Positions 1 through 8,566 of a stretch of 54,447 bases of DNA are shown here, in pieces (within the stretch, counting starts at the first letter, position 1; every line of letters begins with the position of its first letter). The stretch lies in contig JAJYBU010000025.1 of NCBI GenBank assembly GCA_021778845.1, positions 1-54,447 on the forward strand, given 5' to 3'. A model generated the notes under the pieces. It saw nothing but the letters and a program-made list of their open reading frames with translations, ran no database searches and was not told the DNA's origin. The position numbers and the translations under genes are program-made. The stretch comes from Acidobacteriota bacterium. Lineage in GTDB: Bacteria > Acidobacteriota > Terriglobia > Terriglobales > Acidobacteriaceae.

Positions 1-2
1 TG

Positions 3-1388
3 TATGGGTCGGATGCGGTGAGTGGCGTGGTGGACTTTGTGACGGTCGCGCCGGTGCGGGGGGCGCAGTTGAAGCTGCGCGAGGAGGGTGGGAGCTTTGG
101 TCAGGATGATCAGGCAGCGGTGGCTTCATGGGGCGGGAAGAAGTTTAGCGAGGTGATTGGCGGGGATAGAAATTTTTCGGATGGGTTCATGGTTGACCGA
201 GGGTATCGGTCGGAGGAAGGGAGTTCGGAGACGCGGTTTCATTCGGTGGCCGGGGACTCGGATGTGCTGCTGGGAGGGAGCGACCGGAGCTTTGGGGCGA
301 ACCAGTTTTATGGGAACTACAACTCTTGGGAGCGGACCAAGGAGTGGTTTGCGGGAGTGAATCAGCAGATCGATCCGCGGACCGAGGCGGTGCTGGCGTA
401 CCGGCGGCACAGTGATCTGTTTGTGCTGCTGGCGAATGATCCTGGGTTCTATAAGAACCAGTATGACGACTACAGTTGGCAGGGCGAGTTGCGGCGGAGT
501 AACGATCTGCCGTGGAAGGGCGCAGCGATTTATTACGGGCTGGATGCGAATGCGGATGAGATCAAGAGTACGAACCTGGGCGACCATGGACGCAATCGGG
601 GAGCGGGATATGCGGACTTTGAACTGAAGGGGAAGCGGTGGGGGACGGTGTCGGGCGGCGTGCGGCAGGAGATTTTCAGCGGCGGAATTGCGGTGACGAC
701 GCCGTCGGTTGCGGCGAGTTTGTGGGTGGCGAAGAAGGTGAAGGTGAGAGCGTCGGTGGAGAGGGGATTCAGGCTGCCGACGTATGTGGATTTGTATTAC
801 AGCGACCCGAGCACGGTGGGGAATCCGAATTTGAAGCCGGAGTCGGCGTGGAATTTCGATGGTGGGGCGGACTGGTACCGGAGCGAGCGGCTGACGCTGA
901 CGCTGACGGCGTTTCATTCGATCCAGACCGATGCGATTGACTATGTGCGGGCGAGTGCTTCGGTGCCGTGGCAGGCGGAGAATTTGAACGGTGTGCGGTT
1001 TACAGGCGTGGATGCGGGCGTGGACTGGAGGCCGAAGGGCGGGCAGGAGTTGCGCGTGGGGTTGACGACGCTGGAGGGTTCGCAGCAGGCGCTACAGGGA
1101 TTGCAGTCGGAGTATGTGTTCAATTACCCGGTGCAGAATGCGGTGGCGGATTGGATTGGGCAGTGGAAGAATGGGGTGCTGCTGCGGCAGCGAGTGCGGG
1201 TGGTGAACTGGTTTGGGAGAGGTGTTGCGCCGGTGTGGGATGCGTCGGCGGTATATGACAAGGCACGCGTGCAGCCGTATGTGCAGATGACGAATCTGAG
1301 CAATACGGGGTACCAGGAGATTGTGGGGGTACAGATGCAGGGGCGGTCGTTTGTGGGTGGAGTGCAGGTGGTGCTGGGGCGGCGGTAG
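3..1388 (+). CDS. TonB-dependent receptor, C-terminal part (5' end outside window)
   Basis: The reading frame is already open at the window edge: the codons before the first possible start encode YGSDAV followed by SGVVDF, the typical end of a TonB plug domain, so the gene begins upstream. About 460 residues are present and consist mainly of alternating aromatic/polar stretches typical of an outer-membrane beta barrel, including 'NPNLKPESAWNFDGG', a pattern common near the last third of siderophore/cobalamin-type receptors. The last strand ends in GGVQVVLGRR rather than the usual terminal aromatic residue. The family imports iron complexes, cobalamin or other large substrates using TonB energy. 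Substrate cannot be told from this part. No partner gene is visible downstream, since dapB is convergent. Confidence 0.85.
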   Translation, partial: YGSDAVSGVVDFVTVAPVRGAQLKLREEGGSFGQDDQAAVASWGGKKFSEVIGGDRNFSDGFMVDRGYRSEEGSSETRFHSVAGDSDVLLGGSDRSFGANQFYGNYNSWERTKEWFAGVNQQIDPRTEAVLAYRRHSDLFVLLANDPGFYKNQYDDYSWQGELRRSNDLPWKGAAIYYGLDANADEIKSTNLGDHGRNRGAGYADFELKGKRWGTVSGGVRQEIFSGGIAVTTPSVAASLWVAKKVKVRASVERGFRLPTYVDLYYSDPSTVGNPNLKPESAWNFDGGADWYRSERLTLTLTAFHSIQTDAIDYVRASASVPWQAENLNGVRFTGVDAGVDWRPKGGQELRVGLTTLEGSQQALQGLQSEYVFNYPVQNAVADWIGQWKNGVLLRQRVRVVNWFGRGVAPVWDASAVYDKARVQPYVQMTNLSNTGYQEIVGVQMQGRSFVGGVQVVLGRR

Positions 1389-1410
1389 CTGGGTTCGCGG
1401 GGGCACGCAC

Positions 1411-1460
1411 TACAGGTCTCTCCACTGCGGCGCACGTGCGCGCCTGAGGTGGAGATGACA
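1411..1460. repeat. Interspersed short repeat remnant
   Basis: The gap between the receptor gene and dapB contains 'CAGGTCTCTCCACTGCG' followed by a short spacer and 'GGAGATGACAGG'. The same 'CAGGTCTCTCCACTGCG' block with 'GGTCGAGATGACAG' occurs at 24399-24453, and a shorter version near 22254-22290. It looks like one member of a degenerate, non-coding, genome-dispersed element. No open frame or transposase is associated. Confidence 0.55.
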
Positions 1461-1506
1461 GGCTCCTGCTGAGGGAGGAAGTTCGCGCAGATCGGGTGAA
1501 CGCGGT

Positions 1507-2211
1507 TTAGAGCTCGGTGAAGATTTCGTGGAAGTCGTAGACGCCGGTGCGGGTGGAGAGCCACTCGGCGGCGCGGACGGCACCTTCGGCGAAGGGGCGG
1601 CGCGAGTTGGATTCGTGGGTGAGAAGGATGCGGTCGCAGTTGCTGGTGGCGATGAGGGTGTGGATGCCTTCGGTGTCGCCGGTGCGGTTGGCGGTGATGG
1701 GGACCTGGGTATTGACGCCGTCGTCTTTACTGCCGATGGCGGAGAGGACGGTGTCGCGAAGGGTGAGAGCGGTGCCGCTGGGTGCGTCAAGCTTGGTGAC
1801 GTGGTGGGTCTCGGCGATGGCGAAGGTGTAGCCGGCGGGCTTGAGGGTGGTGGCCATCTGCCGGGAGAGCTGAAGCATTAATTGCATGCCGATGGAGAAG
1901 TTGGTGCCGTAGAGAAGGGCCGTTTTGTAGCGCGTGGCGAGGGCGCGCATCTCGGAGAGATGGTCGTACCAGCCAGTGGTGCCGATGACCATGCGGACGC
2001 CGTGGGCGAGGCAGACACGCAGGTTGAGGACTACGGCTGCAGGGGTGGTGAAGTCGATGACAACGTCGATGCCTTCGAGGAAGGGAGGGGTGAGAGCTGC
2101 GGCGTTGTGGTTCTCGTGGGAGGCAAAGACGCGAACGGTGTGGCCGCGCGCGGCGGCTACTTCTGCTACGAGCTGGCCGGTCTTGCCGGCACCGAGGACG
2201 AGGATGCGCAT
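1507..2211 (-). CDS. dapB: 4-hydroxy-tetrahydrodipicolinate reductase
   Basis: DapB reduces 4-hydroxy-tetrahydrodipicolinate to tetrahydrodipicolinate in the diaminopimelate/lysine pathway, in the cytoplasm. The 234-residue protein starts MRILVLGAGKTGQLV, a Rossmann nucleotide-binding motif, followed by VIDFTTP and GTTGWYD in the cofactor region, GTNFSIGM at the domain hinge, and the substrate/catalytic segment HHVTKLDAPSGTA with the His and Lys expected for the family. The length is slightly below the usual 240-270 residues. It is the last gene of a minus-strand group asd-lysC-dapB, with 175 bases between lysC and dapB, so it may share the transcript or have its own promoter. The identification is firm. 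Confidence 0.95.
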   Translation of the reverse strand: MRILVLGAGKTGQLVAEVAAARGHTVRVFASHENHNAAALTPPFLEGIDVVIDFTTPAAVVLNLRVCLAHGVRMVIGTTGWYDHLSEMRALATRYKTALLYGTNFSIGMQLMLQLSRQMATTLKPAGYTFAIAETHHVTKLDAPSGTALTLRDTVLSAIGSKDDGVNTQVPITANRTGDTEGIHTLIATSNCDRILLTHESNSRRPFAEGAVRAAEWLSTRTGVYDFHEIFTEL

Positions 2212-2386
2212 GAGGTTAGTTTAGTCCCTGTGTCGAGCGTGCTGGAGAGCTGCGCGAAGAGATGCAACAGATGAGTGCGGATATCGTCAGGCAGAGCTGG
2301 AAGCATTAACGCTGCGAGCAAGCTACAGGGGCTCTTCGCTGCGCTGAGAATAACGAGCGTTGTGCGGGCGCGGGTATGAGAACTGC

Positions 2387-3820
2387 CTAGACTTTGTCCA
2401 TCATGGGGACGCGGGCTTCGACGTCGAAGATGGTGGGATCGGGGTTGGCGAAGAAATTTTTATGGAGCGAGCGGAGGGCTTCGTCCACGTCTTCTTCGTT
2501 GATCATGAAGCTCATGTTGATCTCGCTGGCGCCCTGCGAGATCATGCGGACGTTGACGTGCGAGATGGAAGAGAAGACCTGGCCGGAGATGCCGGAGATG
2601 CCGCGAATGTCTTCGCCAACCAGGCAGATGAGCGCCTTGTTGCCTTCGTATTTGACGTCGGCGATCTTGCTGAGCTCGGCGCAGATGGCGGGGAGAGCTT
2701 CCTTGGAATCGACGGTGACCGATACGGAGATCTCGGAGGTGGAGACCATGTCGATGGCGCAGCCATGCTTGTCGAAGACATCAAAGACGGACTTGAGGAA
2801 GCCGTGCGCGAGGAGCATGCGGCTGGCGACGATGTCGATGATGGTGAGCTTCTTTTTTGCGGCGATGGACTTGAATGGGCTGGCGCAGGGCGGTGGCGTT
2901 GCGGTGATCCTGGTGCCTTCGTTTTCGGCGTTGCGGGAGTTGAGGACGAAGACCGGGATGTTCTTTTGCACGGCGGGGAGGATCGTCGCGGGGTGCAGGA
3001 CTTTGGCGCCGAAGTAGGCCAGCTCGGCGGCCTCTTCGAAGCTGATGGTCTTGACGCGCAGAGCTTCGGGGACGATGCGCGGATCGGTGGTCATGATGCC
3101 GTTGACGTCGGTCCAGATCTCGATGGCGCCGGCGTGGAGGCCGCCGCCGACGAGGGCTCCGGTGTAGTCTGAGCCGCCGCGGCCGAGGGTGGTGGTGATG
3201 CCGTCGCAGGAGCCGATGAAGCCGCCCATGACGGGGACCTTGCCGAGGTCGACGAGAGGAAGGACGTGCTCGGTGAGTGCGGCTTCGATGGCGGGCTCGT
3301 TGGGCGCGGCCTTGCCGTAGTGATGGTCGGTGAGGATGACGGTGCGAGCGTCGATATGCGCGCTGGGCATGGACTGCTCGGCGAAGGCCGCGGTGACGAT
3401 GACCGAGGAGAGCCGCTCGCCGAAGCTGACGACGTTGTCGGAGGTGCGAGGGGTGAGCTCGCCGACGGCGGAGATGCCGCGGAGGAGATCGTCGAGGGTG
3501 TCGAACTCGTGATGGATGTTGAGCTGGAGAGATGTGAGGCGGTCGGGATTGGTGACGAGTTCAGCGGCGGTGTTGAGGTGGCGCGTGCGCAGGGTGTCGG
3601 AGAGCTTGAGTGCGTCCTCGCGCGCGTTGCGACCAGCCGCTGCGGCTGCGGCGAGGAGTGTGTCGGTGACCTTCGACATTGCCGAGACGACGACGATGGG
3701 GCTGAGGCCTTTGCGCAGGCGGCCGGCTACGATCGAGGCGGTGCGCAGGATAGCGGTGGCGTCCTCGACCGAGGTACCACCGAACTTCATGACGACGATG
3801 TGGTTGCGGGGTGTACTCAT
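2387..3820 (-). CDS. lysC: Aspartate kinase
   Basis: Aspartate kinase phosphorylates L-aspartate, the first step to lysine, threonine and methionine. The 477-residue protein has the kinase signature KFGGTSVEDA at residues 12-21, a central GGSDYTGALVGGGL active-site segment with TDVNGIMTTDPR, and a C-terminal pair of ACT-like regulatory regions (about residues 325-470), including MVSTSEISVSVTVD and GISGQVFSSI. The length and layout match the monofunctional class with feedback control by amino acids; which amino acid cannot be read from sequence. Its start ATG overlaps the stop of asd by four bases (ATGA), so the two are translationally coupled. Confidence 0.95.
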   Translation of the reverse strand: MSTPRNHIVVMKFGGTSVEDATAILRTASIVAGRLRKGLSPIVVVSAMSKVTDTLLAAAAAAGRNAREDALKLSDTLRTRHLNTAAELVTNPDRLTSLQLNIHHEFDTLDDLLRGISAVGELTPRTSDNVVSFGERLSSVIVTAAFAEQSMPSAHIDARTVILTDHHYGKAAPNEPAIEAALTEHVLPLVDLGKVPVMGGFIGSCDGITTTLGRGGSDYTGALVGGGLHAGAIEIWTDVNGIMTTDPRIVPEALRVKTISFEEAAELAYFGAKVLHPATILPAVQKNIPVFVLNSRNAENEGTRITATPPPCASPFKSIAAKKKLTIIDIVASRMLLAHGFLKSVFDVFDKHGCAIDMVSTSEISVSVTVDSKEALPAICAELSKIADVKYEGNKALICLVGEDIRGISGISGQVFSSISHVNVRMISQGASEINMSFMINEEDVDEALRSLHKNFFANPDPTIFDVEARVPMMDKV

Positions 3821-4947
3821 GCGGGCACCAGCACTTCTGCGGTCTGACCGAATTTCATGGGGGGAAAATCGCGGAAGTCGAGCTTGCCGAGCACGGCGAG
3901 GATCTCTGCGTTGAGGATGGCGGCGCCGGCGGCTCCGCGGATGGTGTTGTGGGAGAGCAGGGTGAACTTCCAGTCAAAGAGGGCGCAGGGGCGGAGACGG
4001 CCGACGGTGGTGGTCATGCCGTGGCCACGCATGAGGTCGAGGCGAGGCTGCGGGCGTGTGTCGTCGGCGTTGTACTCGACGGGGAAGATCGGCGCGGAGG
4101 GGAGGTGGAGGCCGTTAAGGCCCTTGCCGTGGAGGGGCTGGAAGTCGGCCCAGGCGGCGAGGATCTGGTCGCGGGTGGCGGGCTTGCGGAGCTTGATGCT
4201 GACGCACTCGGTGTGGCCGTCGATGACCGCGACGCGGTTGCAGTGCGCGGAGACGGCGATGGGGGCGGGCTGGAAGGCGGTGGTGGAGGCGGTGCCGAGG
4301 AGCTTGGCGACTTCCTCTTCGAGCTTCTCTTCTTCGTTCTTGATGTAGGGAACGACGTTGCCGAGGATGTCGAGCGAGGCGACGCCGGGATAGCCGGCGC
4401 CGGAGATGGCCTGCATGGTGGTGACGAAGAGCTTCTCGATGCCGAAGAGTTCTTCGAGCGGCTTGAGGGGAAGGACGAGGCCGATGGCGGAGCAGTTGGG
4501 GTTGGTGACGATGTAGCCGCCCGAGGTGCGGCGGGTGGCCTGGGCTTCGAGGACGGCGAGGTGGTCGGCGTTGACCTCGGGGATGACGAGGGGGACGTCG
4601 GGGGTCATGCGGAAGGCGGAGGAGTTGGAGATGACGGCGCAGCCGGCGGTGGCGAAACGAGGCTCGAGATCGCGGGCGATGTCGGCGTCGAGTGCGGCGA
4701 AGATGATGCGCGGAAGCTCGGTGGTGCAGGCCTCGGGGGTGTTGGGCTGGAGGATCATCTGGGCGATGCGCGCGGGGAGCGGCGTGTCGAGCTTCCACTT
4801 GCAGGCCTCGGCGTAGGGCTTGCCGGCACTGCGGTCGCTGGCTGCGATCCAGGTGATGTTGAACCAGGGATGGTCCGCAAGGAGTTGAATGAATCGCTGT
4901 CCGACCATGCCGGTCGCGCCGAGAATGCCTACGTTTCGCCGTTCCAT
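3817..4947 (-). CDS. asd: Aspartate-semialdehyde dehydrogenase
   Basis: Asd reduces aspartyl phosphate (the LysC product) to aspartate semialdehyde, the branch point to diaminopimelate, lysine and threonine. The 376-residue protein begins with a Rossmann motif GILGATGMVGQRF (residues 7-19), has SNSSAFR near residues 108-113, and the catalytic cysteine in TNPNCSAIG at C152, with the later SAHCNRVAV segment holding active-site residues. The 'GAGYPGV' and overall length resemble the archaeal/fungal-type branch rather than the E. coli branch; that subgroup placement is an inference. It is the first gene of the asd-lysC-dapB group and overlaps lysC by four bases. The promoter must lie in the 134-base gap shared with the divergent gene at 5082. 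Confidence 0.95.
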   Translation of the reverse strand: MERRNVGILGATGMVGQRFIQLLADHPWFNITWIAASDRSAGKPYAEACKWKLDTPLPARIAQMILQPNTPEACTTELPRIIFAALDADIARDLEPRFATAGCAVISNSSAFRMTPDVPLVIPEVNADHLAVLEAQATRRTSGGYIVTNPNCSAIGLVLPLKPLEELFGIEKLFVTTMQAISGAGYPGVASLDILGNVVPYIKNEEEKLEEEVAKLLGTASTTAFQPAPIAVSAHCNRVAVIDGHTECVSIKLRKPATRDQILAAWADFQPLHGKGLNGLHLPSAPIFPVEYNADDTRPQPRLDLMRGHGMTTTVGRLRPCALFDWKFTLLSHNTIRGAAGAAILNAEILAVLGKLDFRDFPPMKFGQTAEVLVPA

Positions 4948-5081
4948 TTAACTAGGATATCGCAAGCGACGGGGATTGCCGGAACGCCAGCTTTGCAGGC
5001 AGATCCGGCTGCTATACTGGCGGCGACACTTGACCTACTCGCCTGCCATGGGTGATTGAAGATGATGACACAGGAGAGAGT

Positions 5082-6734
5082 ATGTTGCGCATTGGTGTAA
5101 TGCTGGATTCGTGGGGCACCAGCGCATGGGTTGCCAAGATTATCGAGGATATTGAGAGCTCAGGGTTTGCCAGTGTGTCACTGGTCATTCTGAATACGCC
5201 GGTGGAGAAGACCCGGCCTTCGCTCCGCAAGCGGCTAAAGAATCATTGGAAGCAGACGCTCTATCATCGCTACGAGCAATGGGATTACCAGAGACGGAAG
5301 GTTGATCCGGACGCAAAAAGTCCACGGGACGTGTCTTCGCTCTTGAGTGAGGTACAACTCATTCAAGTCAATCCGATCCGTAAAGGATTTACGGATCAAT
5401 TCAACGAGGACGACCTTGTTACTATCCGCGCTGCGAATCTCGATGTAGTCTTCCGGTTTGGATTTCGAATTATTCGAGGCGAGATTCTAAATGTGGCGAG
5501 ATACGGCGTCTGGTCGTTTCATCACGACGACAACCTTGAGTACAGAGGCGGGCCGCCTCTTTTTTGGGAGATATACGAAGGGAACCCTGTATCCGGTACG
5601 ATTCTGCAGATTCTGACTGACTCGCTGGATGGTGGCCATGTAATTTACAGGAGTCATTCCGCGACGGATTTCACGTCACTCTATGGAAGCCGCAATCCTA
5701 TCTATTGGAAGACAGCCGAGTTCGCTCTGCGCCGGTTACGTGATCTGGATACGCGGGGCTGGAGTTACATCCAATCCCTGGACACCTATAACGAAAAGAA
5801 TACCTATGCTCGAAGGATGTATAAGACTCCCGATGCACTACAGATGACGGTGTTCCTTTGGCGATTTATTAAACGATCCATTCGTACGAAATTGTCTTTG
5901 CGATTGAAAGGAGGCCTAATTCAGTGGTTTGTGGCGATCAGAAAGAGGTCACCGGAGCATCATTTCGATGCTACAGCGGGATATCAATTGAGTCGCCCTC
6001 CCAGGGACAGGTTTTATGCCGATCCTTTTCTGGTGAAAAGAGAGGGTAAGACCTATTTGTTTTTTGAAGATTATCGATACAGCGAAGGCCGTGCGCTTAT
6101 TTGCTGTTCGGAAGTGAGCGCGGACGGGATACTGAGCGAACCCGTGGAAGTTCTGCGCCGTCCTTATCACCTCTCGTATCCGTTTTTATTTGAACAGGAC
6201 GGACACATGTACATGATTCCTGAGACGAAGCAAAATCGCACGGTGGAGTTATATCGTGCAGATGAATTTCCATTCCGCTGGTCGCTCGCGGCGGTGTTGT
6301 TGCAGGATATTGTTGCAGTTGATGCGACGATCCACCAGGCCAATGGAAAATTCTGGATGTTTGTAGGATTGTCGAATGGAAAATACTCCAATTGCGACGA
6401 ACTCGGATTGTTCTATGCGGATTCATTGTTTGGACCGTGGACGGCACATCGCAATAATCCAGTGGTATCGGATGTAAGAAGAGCCCGCCCTGCCGGAGCA
6501 TTGTTCTATCAGGATGGAAAACTTATCCGGCCTTCTCAGGATTGCTCAAAAGCCTATGGTTATGCTCTGTGTTTCTCCGAAGTAACTGTCTTGAATGAGA
6601 TGGAATACAGCGAAGTTCCGGTCGGACGGATCGACCCGGACTGGGTACGCAATAATCTGGGAACTCACACCTATTCGCGAACCGATGATTTTGAAGCTAT
6701 CGACGGGAACTTCGCGGCAAAAGTCAGATTCTGA
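5082..6734 (+). CDS. Formyltransferase-like / glucosamine-inositolphosphorylceramide transferase-like fusion
   Basis: The protein of about 550 residues has two parts. Residues 1-215 resemble a formyltransferase fold: SFHHDDNLEYRGGPPLFWEI (from about residue 145) followed by the TDSLDGGHVI element matches the family's His...Asp-Gly-Gly pattern, although the usual Asn-x-His is replaced by SFHH. From about residue 300 a beta-propeller-like domain begins with RFYADPFLV and YLFFEDYRYSEGRA, as in proteins annotated as glucosamine inositolphosphorylceramide transferase-like. A role in a surface glycan or glycolipid modification is inferred, not shown. I chose the ATG at 5082 because AGGAGAGAG lies just before it; a GTG at 5052 is also in frame. 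Codon and base use are clearly AT-richer than the neighbours, suggesting transfer. The stop codon lies at a breakpoint with a broken VOC gene. Confidence 0.7.
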   Translation: MLRIGVMLDSWGTSAWVAKIIEDIESSGFASVSLVILNTPVEKTRPSLRKRLKNHWKQTLYHRYEQWDYQRRKVDPDAKSPRDVSSLLSEVQLIQVNPIRKGFTDQFNEDDLVTIRAANLDVVFRFGFRIIRGEILNVARYGVWSFHHDDNLEYRGGPPLFWEIYEGNPVSGTILQILTDSLDGGHVIYRSHSATDFTSLYGSRNPIYWKTAEFALRRLRDLDTRGWSYIQSLDTYNEKNTYARRMYKTPDALQMTVFLWRFIKRSIRTKLSLRLKGGLIQWFVAIRKRSPEHHFDATAGYQLSRPPRDRFYADPFLVKREGKTYLFFEDYRYSEGRALICCSEVSADGILSEPVEVLRRPYHLSYPFLFEQDGHMYMIPETKQNRTVELYRADEFPFRWSLAAVLLQDIVAVDATIHQANGKFWMFVGLSNGKYSNCDELGLFYADSLFGPWTAHRNNPVVSDVRRARPAGALFYQDGKLIRPSQDCSKAYGYALCFSEVTVLNEMEYSEVPVGRIDPDWVRNNLGTHTYSRTDDFEAIDGNFAAKVRF

Positions 6735-6735
6735 C

Positions 6736-6922
6736 TGTCCTGTCCAACGGAAGGCGAGAGTGGTTCGCGAGGGAAGAGCGAGAGCACCATGGGGCCCGCC
6801 TGAAAGAAGACGACGCCTTTGGCGTGGCGCATGGAAGGCTGCCATCCGAGACGCTCATAGAAGGCTCTGCTGCGGGCCAGATCGATCACGCTAAGGGTGA
6901 TGAGGCTGATGCGCGGCTCCAT
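6736..6922 (-). pseudogene. VOC (glyoxalase-like) family gene, 5' remnant
   Basis: The first roughly 58 residues of this minus-strand frame (MEPRISLITLSVIDLARSRA, then FYERLGWQPS and MVLSLFPREPL) read as the N-terminal beta-alpha-beta unit of a vicinal-oxygen-chelate/glyoxalase-like protein, with a good ribosome site (AGGAGAAG) before the ATG. After residue about 58 the similarity pattern stops and the frame runs into the end of the AT-rich gene on the other strand. Full-length members have about 130-140 residues, so more than half is missing. It is a truncated, presumably non-functional gene and marks one edge of a rearrangement. Confidence 0.7.
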
Positions 6923-7087
6923 CGGCTTCTCCTGTCGGAGGTAGTTTACGTCAGATCAGGAGAAGCTGATGGGACGCGGCGAGCGGTCGAAAAGTAAGGA
7001 TGGCTCCAGTGGTGAGTCGGAAGCTTATTGAAAGTTCTCAGATAGAAAGATCTGGAGAGTCCAGGCAGAACGAGCGTCCTCAGGCTC

Positions 7088-7133
7088 CTTTGACTGCGTT
7101 TGACGCACGAAGCCGCGTGAAACGCAGTCAAAG
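7088..7133. repeat. Perfect 14-bp inverted repeat
   Basis: The arms CTTTGACTGCGTTT (7088-7101) and AAACGCAGTCAAAG (7120-7133) are exact reverse complements with an 18-base loop that itself holds CACG/CGTG. The element lies in the gap between the VOC remnant and a small membrane-protein gene. There is no T-tract next to it on either strand, so it is not a normal intrinsic terminator; it may be a REP-like palindromic element. Confidence 0.6.
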
Positions 7134-7185
7134 GATGACGATTCGTTGGCTGAGCGAATTAATGACTCACCACACTATCCCCAGG

Positions 7186-7497
7186 CTAGTCGACGTAGGT
7201 GACGCGGCGGCGGGTGTATACGCGGGAGCTGCCGCCACCCCAGGTGATAAGCAGGCCGATGACGTGGATGAGGAACCAGAGGCCGATGCCTTGATCGCTG
7301 TAGATCCAGAAGAGGATGAGCAGGCGCGGGATGAGCAGGGCTACGATCGCGGGGATGATGCCGACGACCGAGGGGATGTAATGCGGCATGCTGTGCTGAA
7401 GCCACGCGAGCACGATGCAGATGCGCGGGAGAAAGAGGGAGAGGACGAGAAACCAGAGCGGGATTCCATGAGTGGCAAGATCGAGATGGGTATTCAT
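7186..7497 (-). CDS. Small integral membrane protein, unknown function
   Basis: The 103-residue product has three hydrophobic segments (about residues 12-33, 41-67 and 71-87) and a short Arg-rich C-terminal tail, YTRRRVTYVD, so it is probably an inner-membrane protein. I do not recognise a family. The ATG at 7497 has AGGAG about 11 bases upstream. It is 56 bases upstream of nothing else on its strand except the gap after the lipoprotein gene, which ends at 7554 and points the same way, so the two could share a transcript with the lipoprotein gene first. Confidence 0.6.
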   Translation of the reverse strand: MNTHLDLATHGIPLWFLVLSLFLPRICIVLAWLQHSMPHYIPSVVGIIPAIVALLIPRLLILFWIYSDQGIGLWFLIHVIGLLITWGGGSSRVYTRRRVTYVD

Positions 7498-7553
7498 GGA
7501 TGGCTGCTCCTGTGGGGTGAGTCGTGCATGGAGATGATACTCACCGTTGGATG

Positions 7554-8315
7554 CTATCTGGTTGCGAAAGTGAAGCTTGCTTTGGCGATTGATTTTGGGG
7601 GGACGGTGATTTGGATGTCCTGCTCGCCGAGGGTTTCGTGGACGGCGGCGAGGGTGTAGGTGCCGGGGGGAAGGTGGGAGATGGTGAAGCTGCCGTCGGC
7701 GGCGGTGACGGCGAAGTAGGGGTTGGGAGCGACGTTGATGAAGGCGTTCATCCAGGGATGGTAGTTGCAGCGGACGGGCAGCATGAGTTCGGGGGCGTTG
7801 AAGGGCTCGGTCTGAGGCTTGCTATGCGCTGGCTCGGTGAGGTCGGCGGACTGGTTGTTGGGCTGGGTGGGGAGGGTGTGGACGTTGTGGACGGTGGCGT
7901 CGGAGTTGCGGAACTCGGCAGTGCCGCCCTGCTGGAGGGCGATGACGTGGGGGATGTAGCGGCAACCCTTCTGGTCGAGGACGACGGGTGGCGTGCCTGA
8001 TGGGACGGCGGAGGCGGGAGCGCCGGACTTGATGTAGACGAAGACGTTGGCGAGGTGGTGGTTGGTGACGATGACCTGCTCGGTGAAGTTGGGCTGCGGG
8101 GAGCGGGCGCAGGCGGGGTCGGCGAACATGTCGATGGCGATGCGCTCGGGAGGCTTGCCGTCGAAGTGGACGACGCCGGTGATGGAGCCGGTGGTGGAGG
8201 CGTCGGCTGCGGGCGCGGCGATGGGTGTGGTGGAGGCCGTGGTGGATGGTGTTGGCTTGCAGCCGGAGAGGGTGAGCGCGGCGAGGAGGAGGAGGGAGGT
8301 TGAGCGGAGAGTCAC
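7554..8315 (-). CDS. Lipoprotein with cupredoxin-like and carboxypeptidase-regulatory-like domains
   Basis: I chose the GTG at 8315, which has CCAAAGGA five bases upstream and gives a 253-residue protein starting with a lipoprotein signal that ends in LSGC. A longer frame to 8486 would bury this signal. After a low-complexity Ala/Thr linker come TGSITGVVHFDGKPP (a beta-sandwich start), AEFRNSDATVHNVHT and PVRCNYHPWM; the His followed by Cys-x2-His-x2-Met resembles type I copper ligands of plastocyanin-like proteins, as in methylamine-utilisation-type plastocyanin homologues. The end, ADGSFTISHLPPGTYTLAAV, is a carboxypeptidase-regulatory-like motif. An envelope electron-transfer or copper-binding role is inferred. 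Confidence 0.75.
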   Translation of the reverse strand: MTLRSTSLLLLAALTLSGCKPTPSTTASTTPIAAPAADASTTGSITGVVHFDGKPPERIAIDMFADPACARSPQPNFTEQVIVTNHHLANVFVYIKSGAPASAVPSGTPPVVLDQKGCRYIPHVIALQQGGTAEFRNSDATVHNVHTLPTQPNNQSADLTEPAHSKPQTEPFNAPELMLPVRCNYHPWMNAFINVAPNPYFAVTAADGSFTISHLPPGTYTLAAVHETLGEQDIQITVPPKSIAKASFTFATR

Positions 8316-8566
8316 GGTGATCCTTTGGATGCGGATGGGGCGGCGGTCGTCGCGCGGAGTGTCCACAGGGGGTCTCTTGGCGGCGGTTTGCGGCTTCCGG
8401 TCGAGAGGACGAGGGAGTGGTTGGAGGCCGCGACGCGACGACTCGGCTGAGCAGCTACGGTGGGGCGAAAGTGGTGACACTTGCAAGCGAAGGTGTGTGC
8501 GGGCGTGTTCTACAGCGGATCGGCATCAGGTGTAGTCGCCGGTTCAAGAAGCAGATTCCTCCGCTT

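Noticed and set aside
3811..5055. 414-residue plus-strand frame antisense to asd
   Set aside because: It is made of Gly/Asp/Glu/Val repeats produced by the codon bias of asd on the other strand, and has no family motifs.
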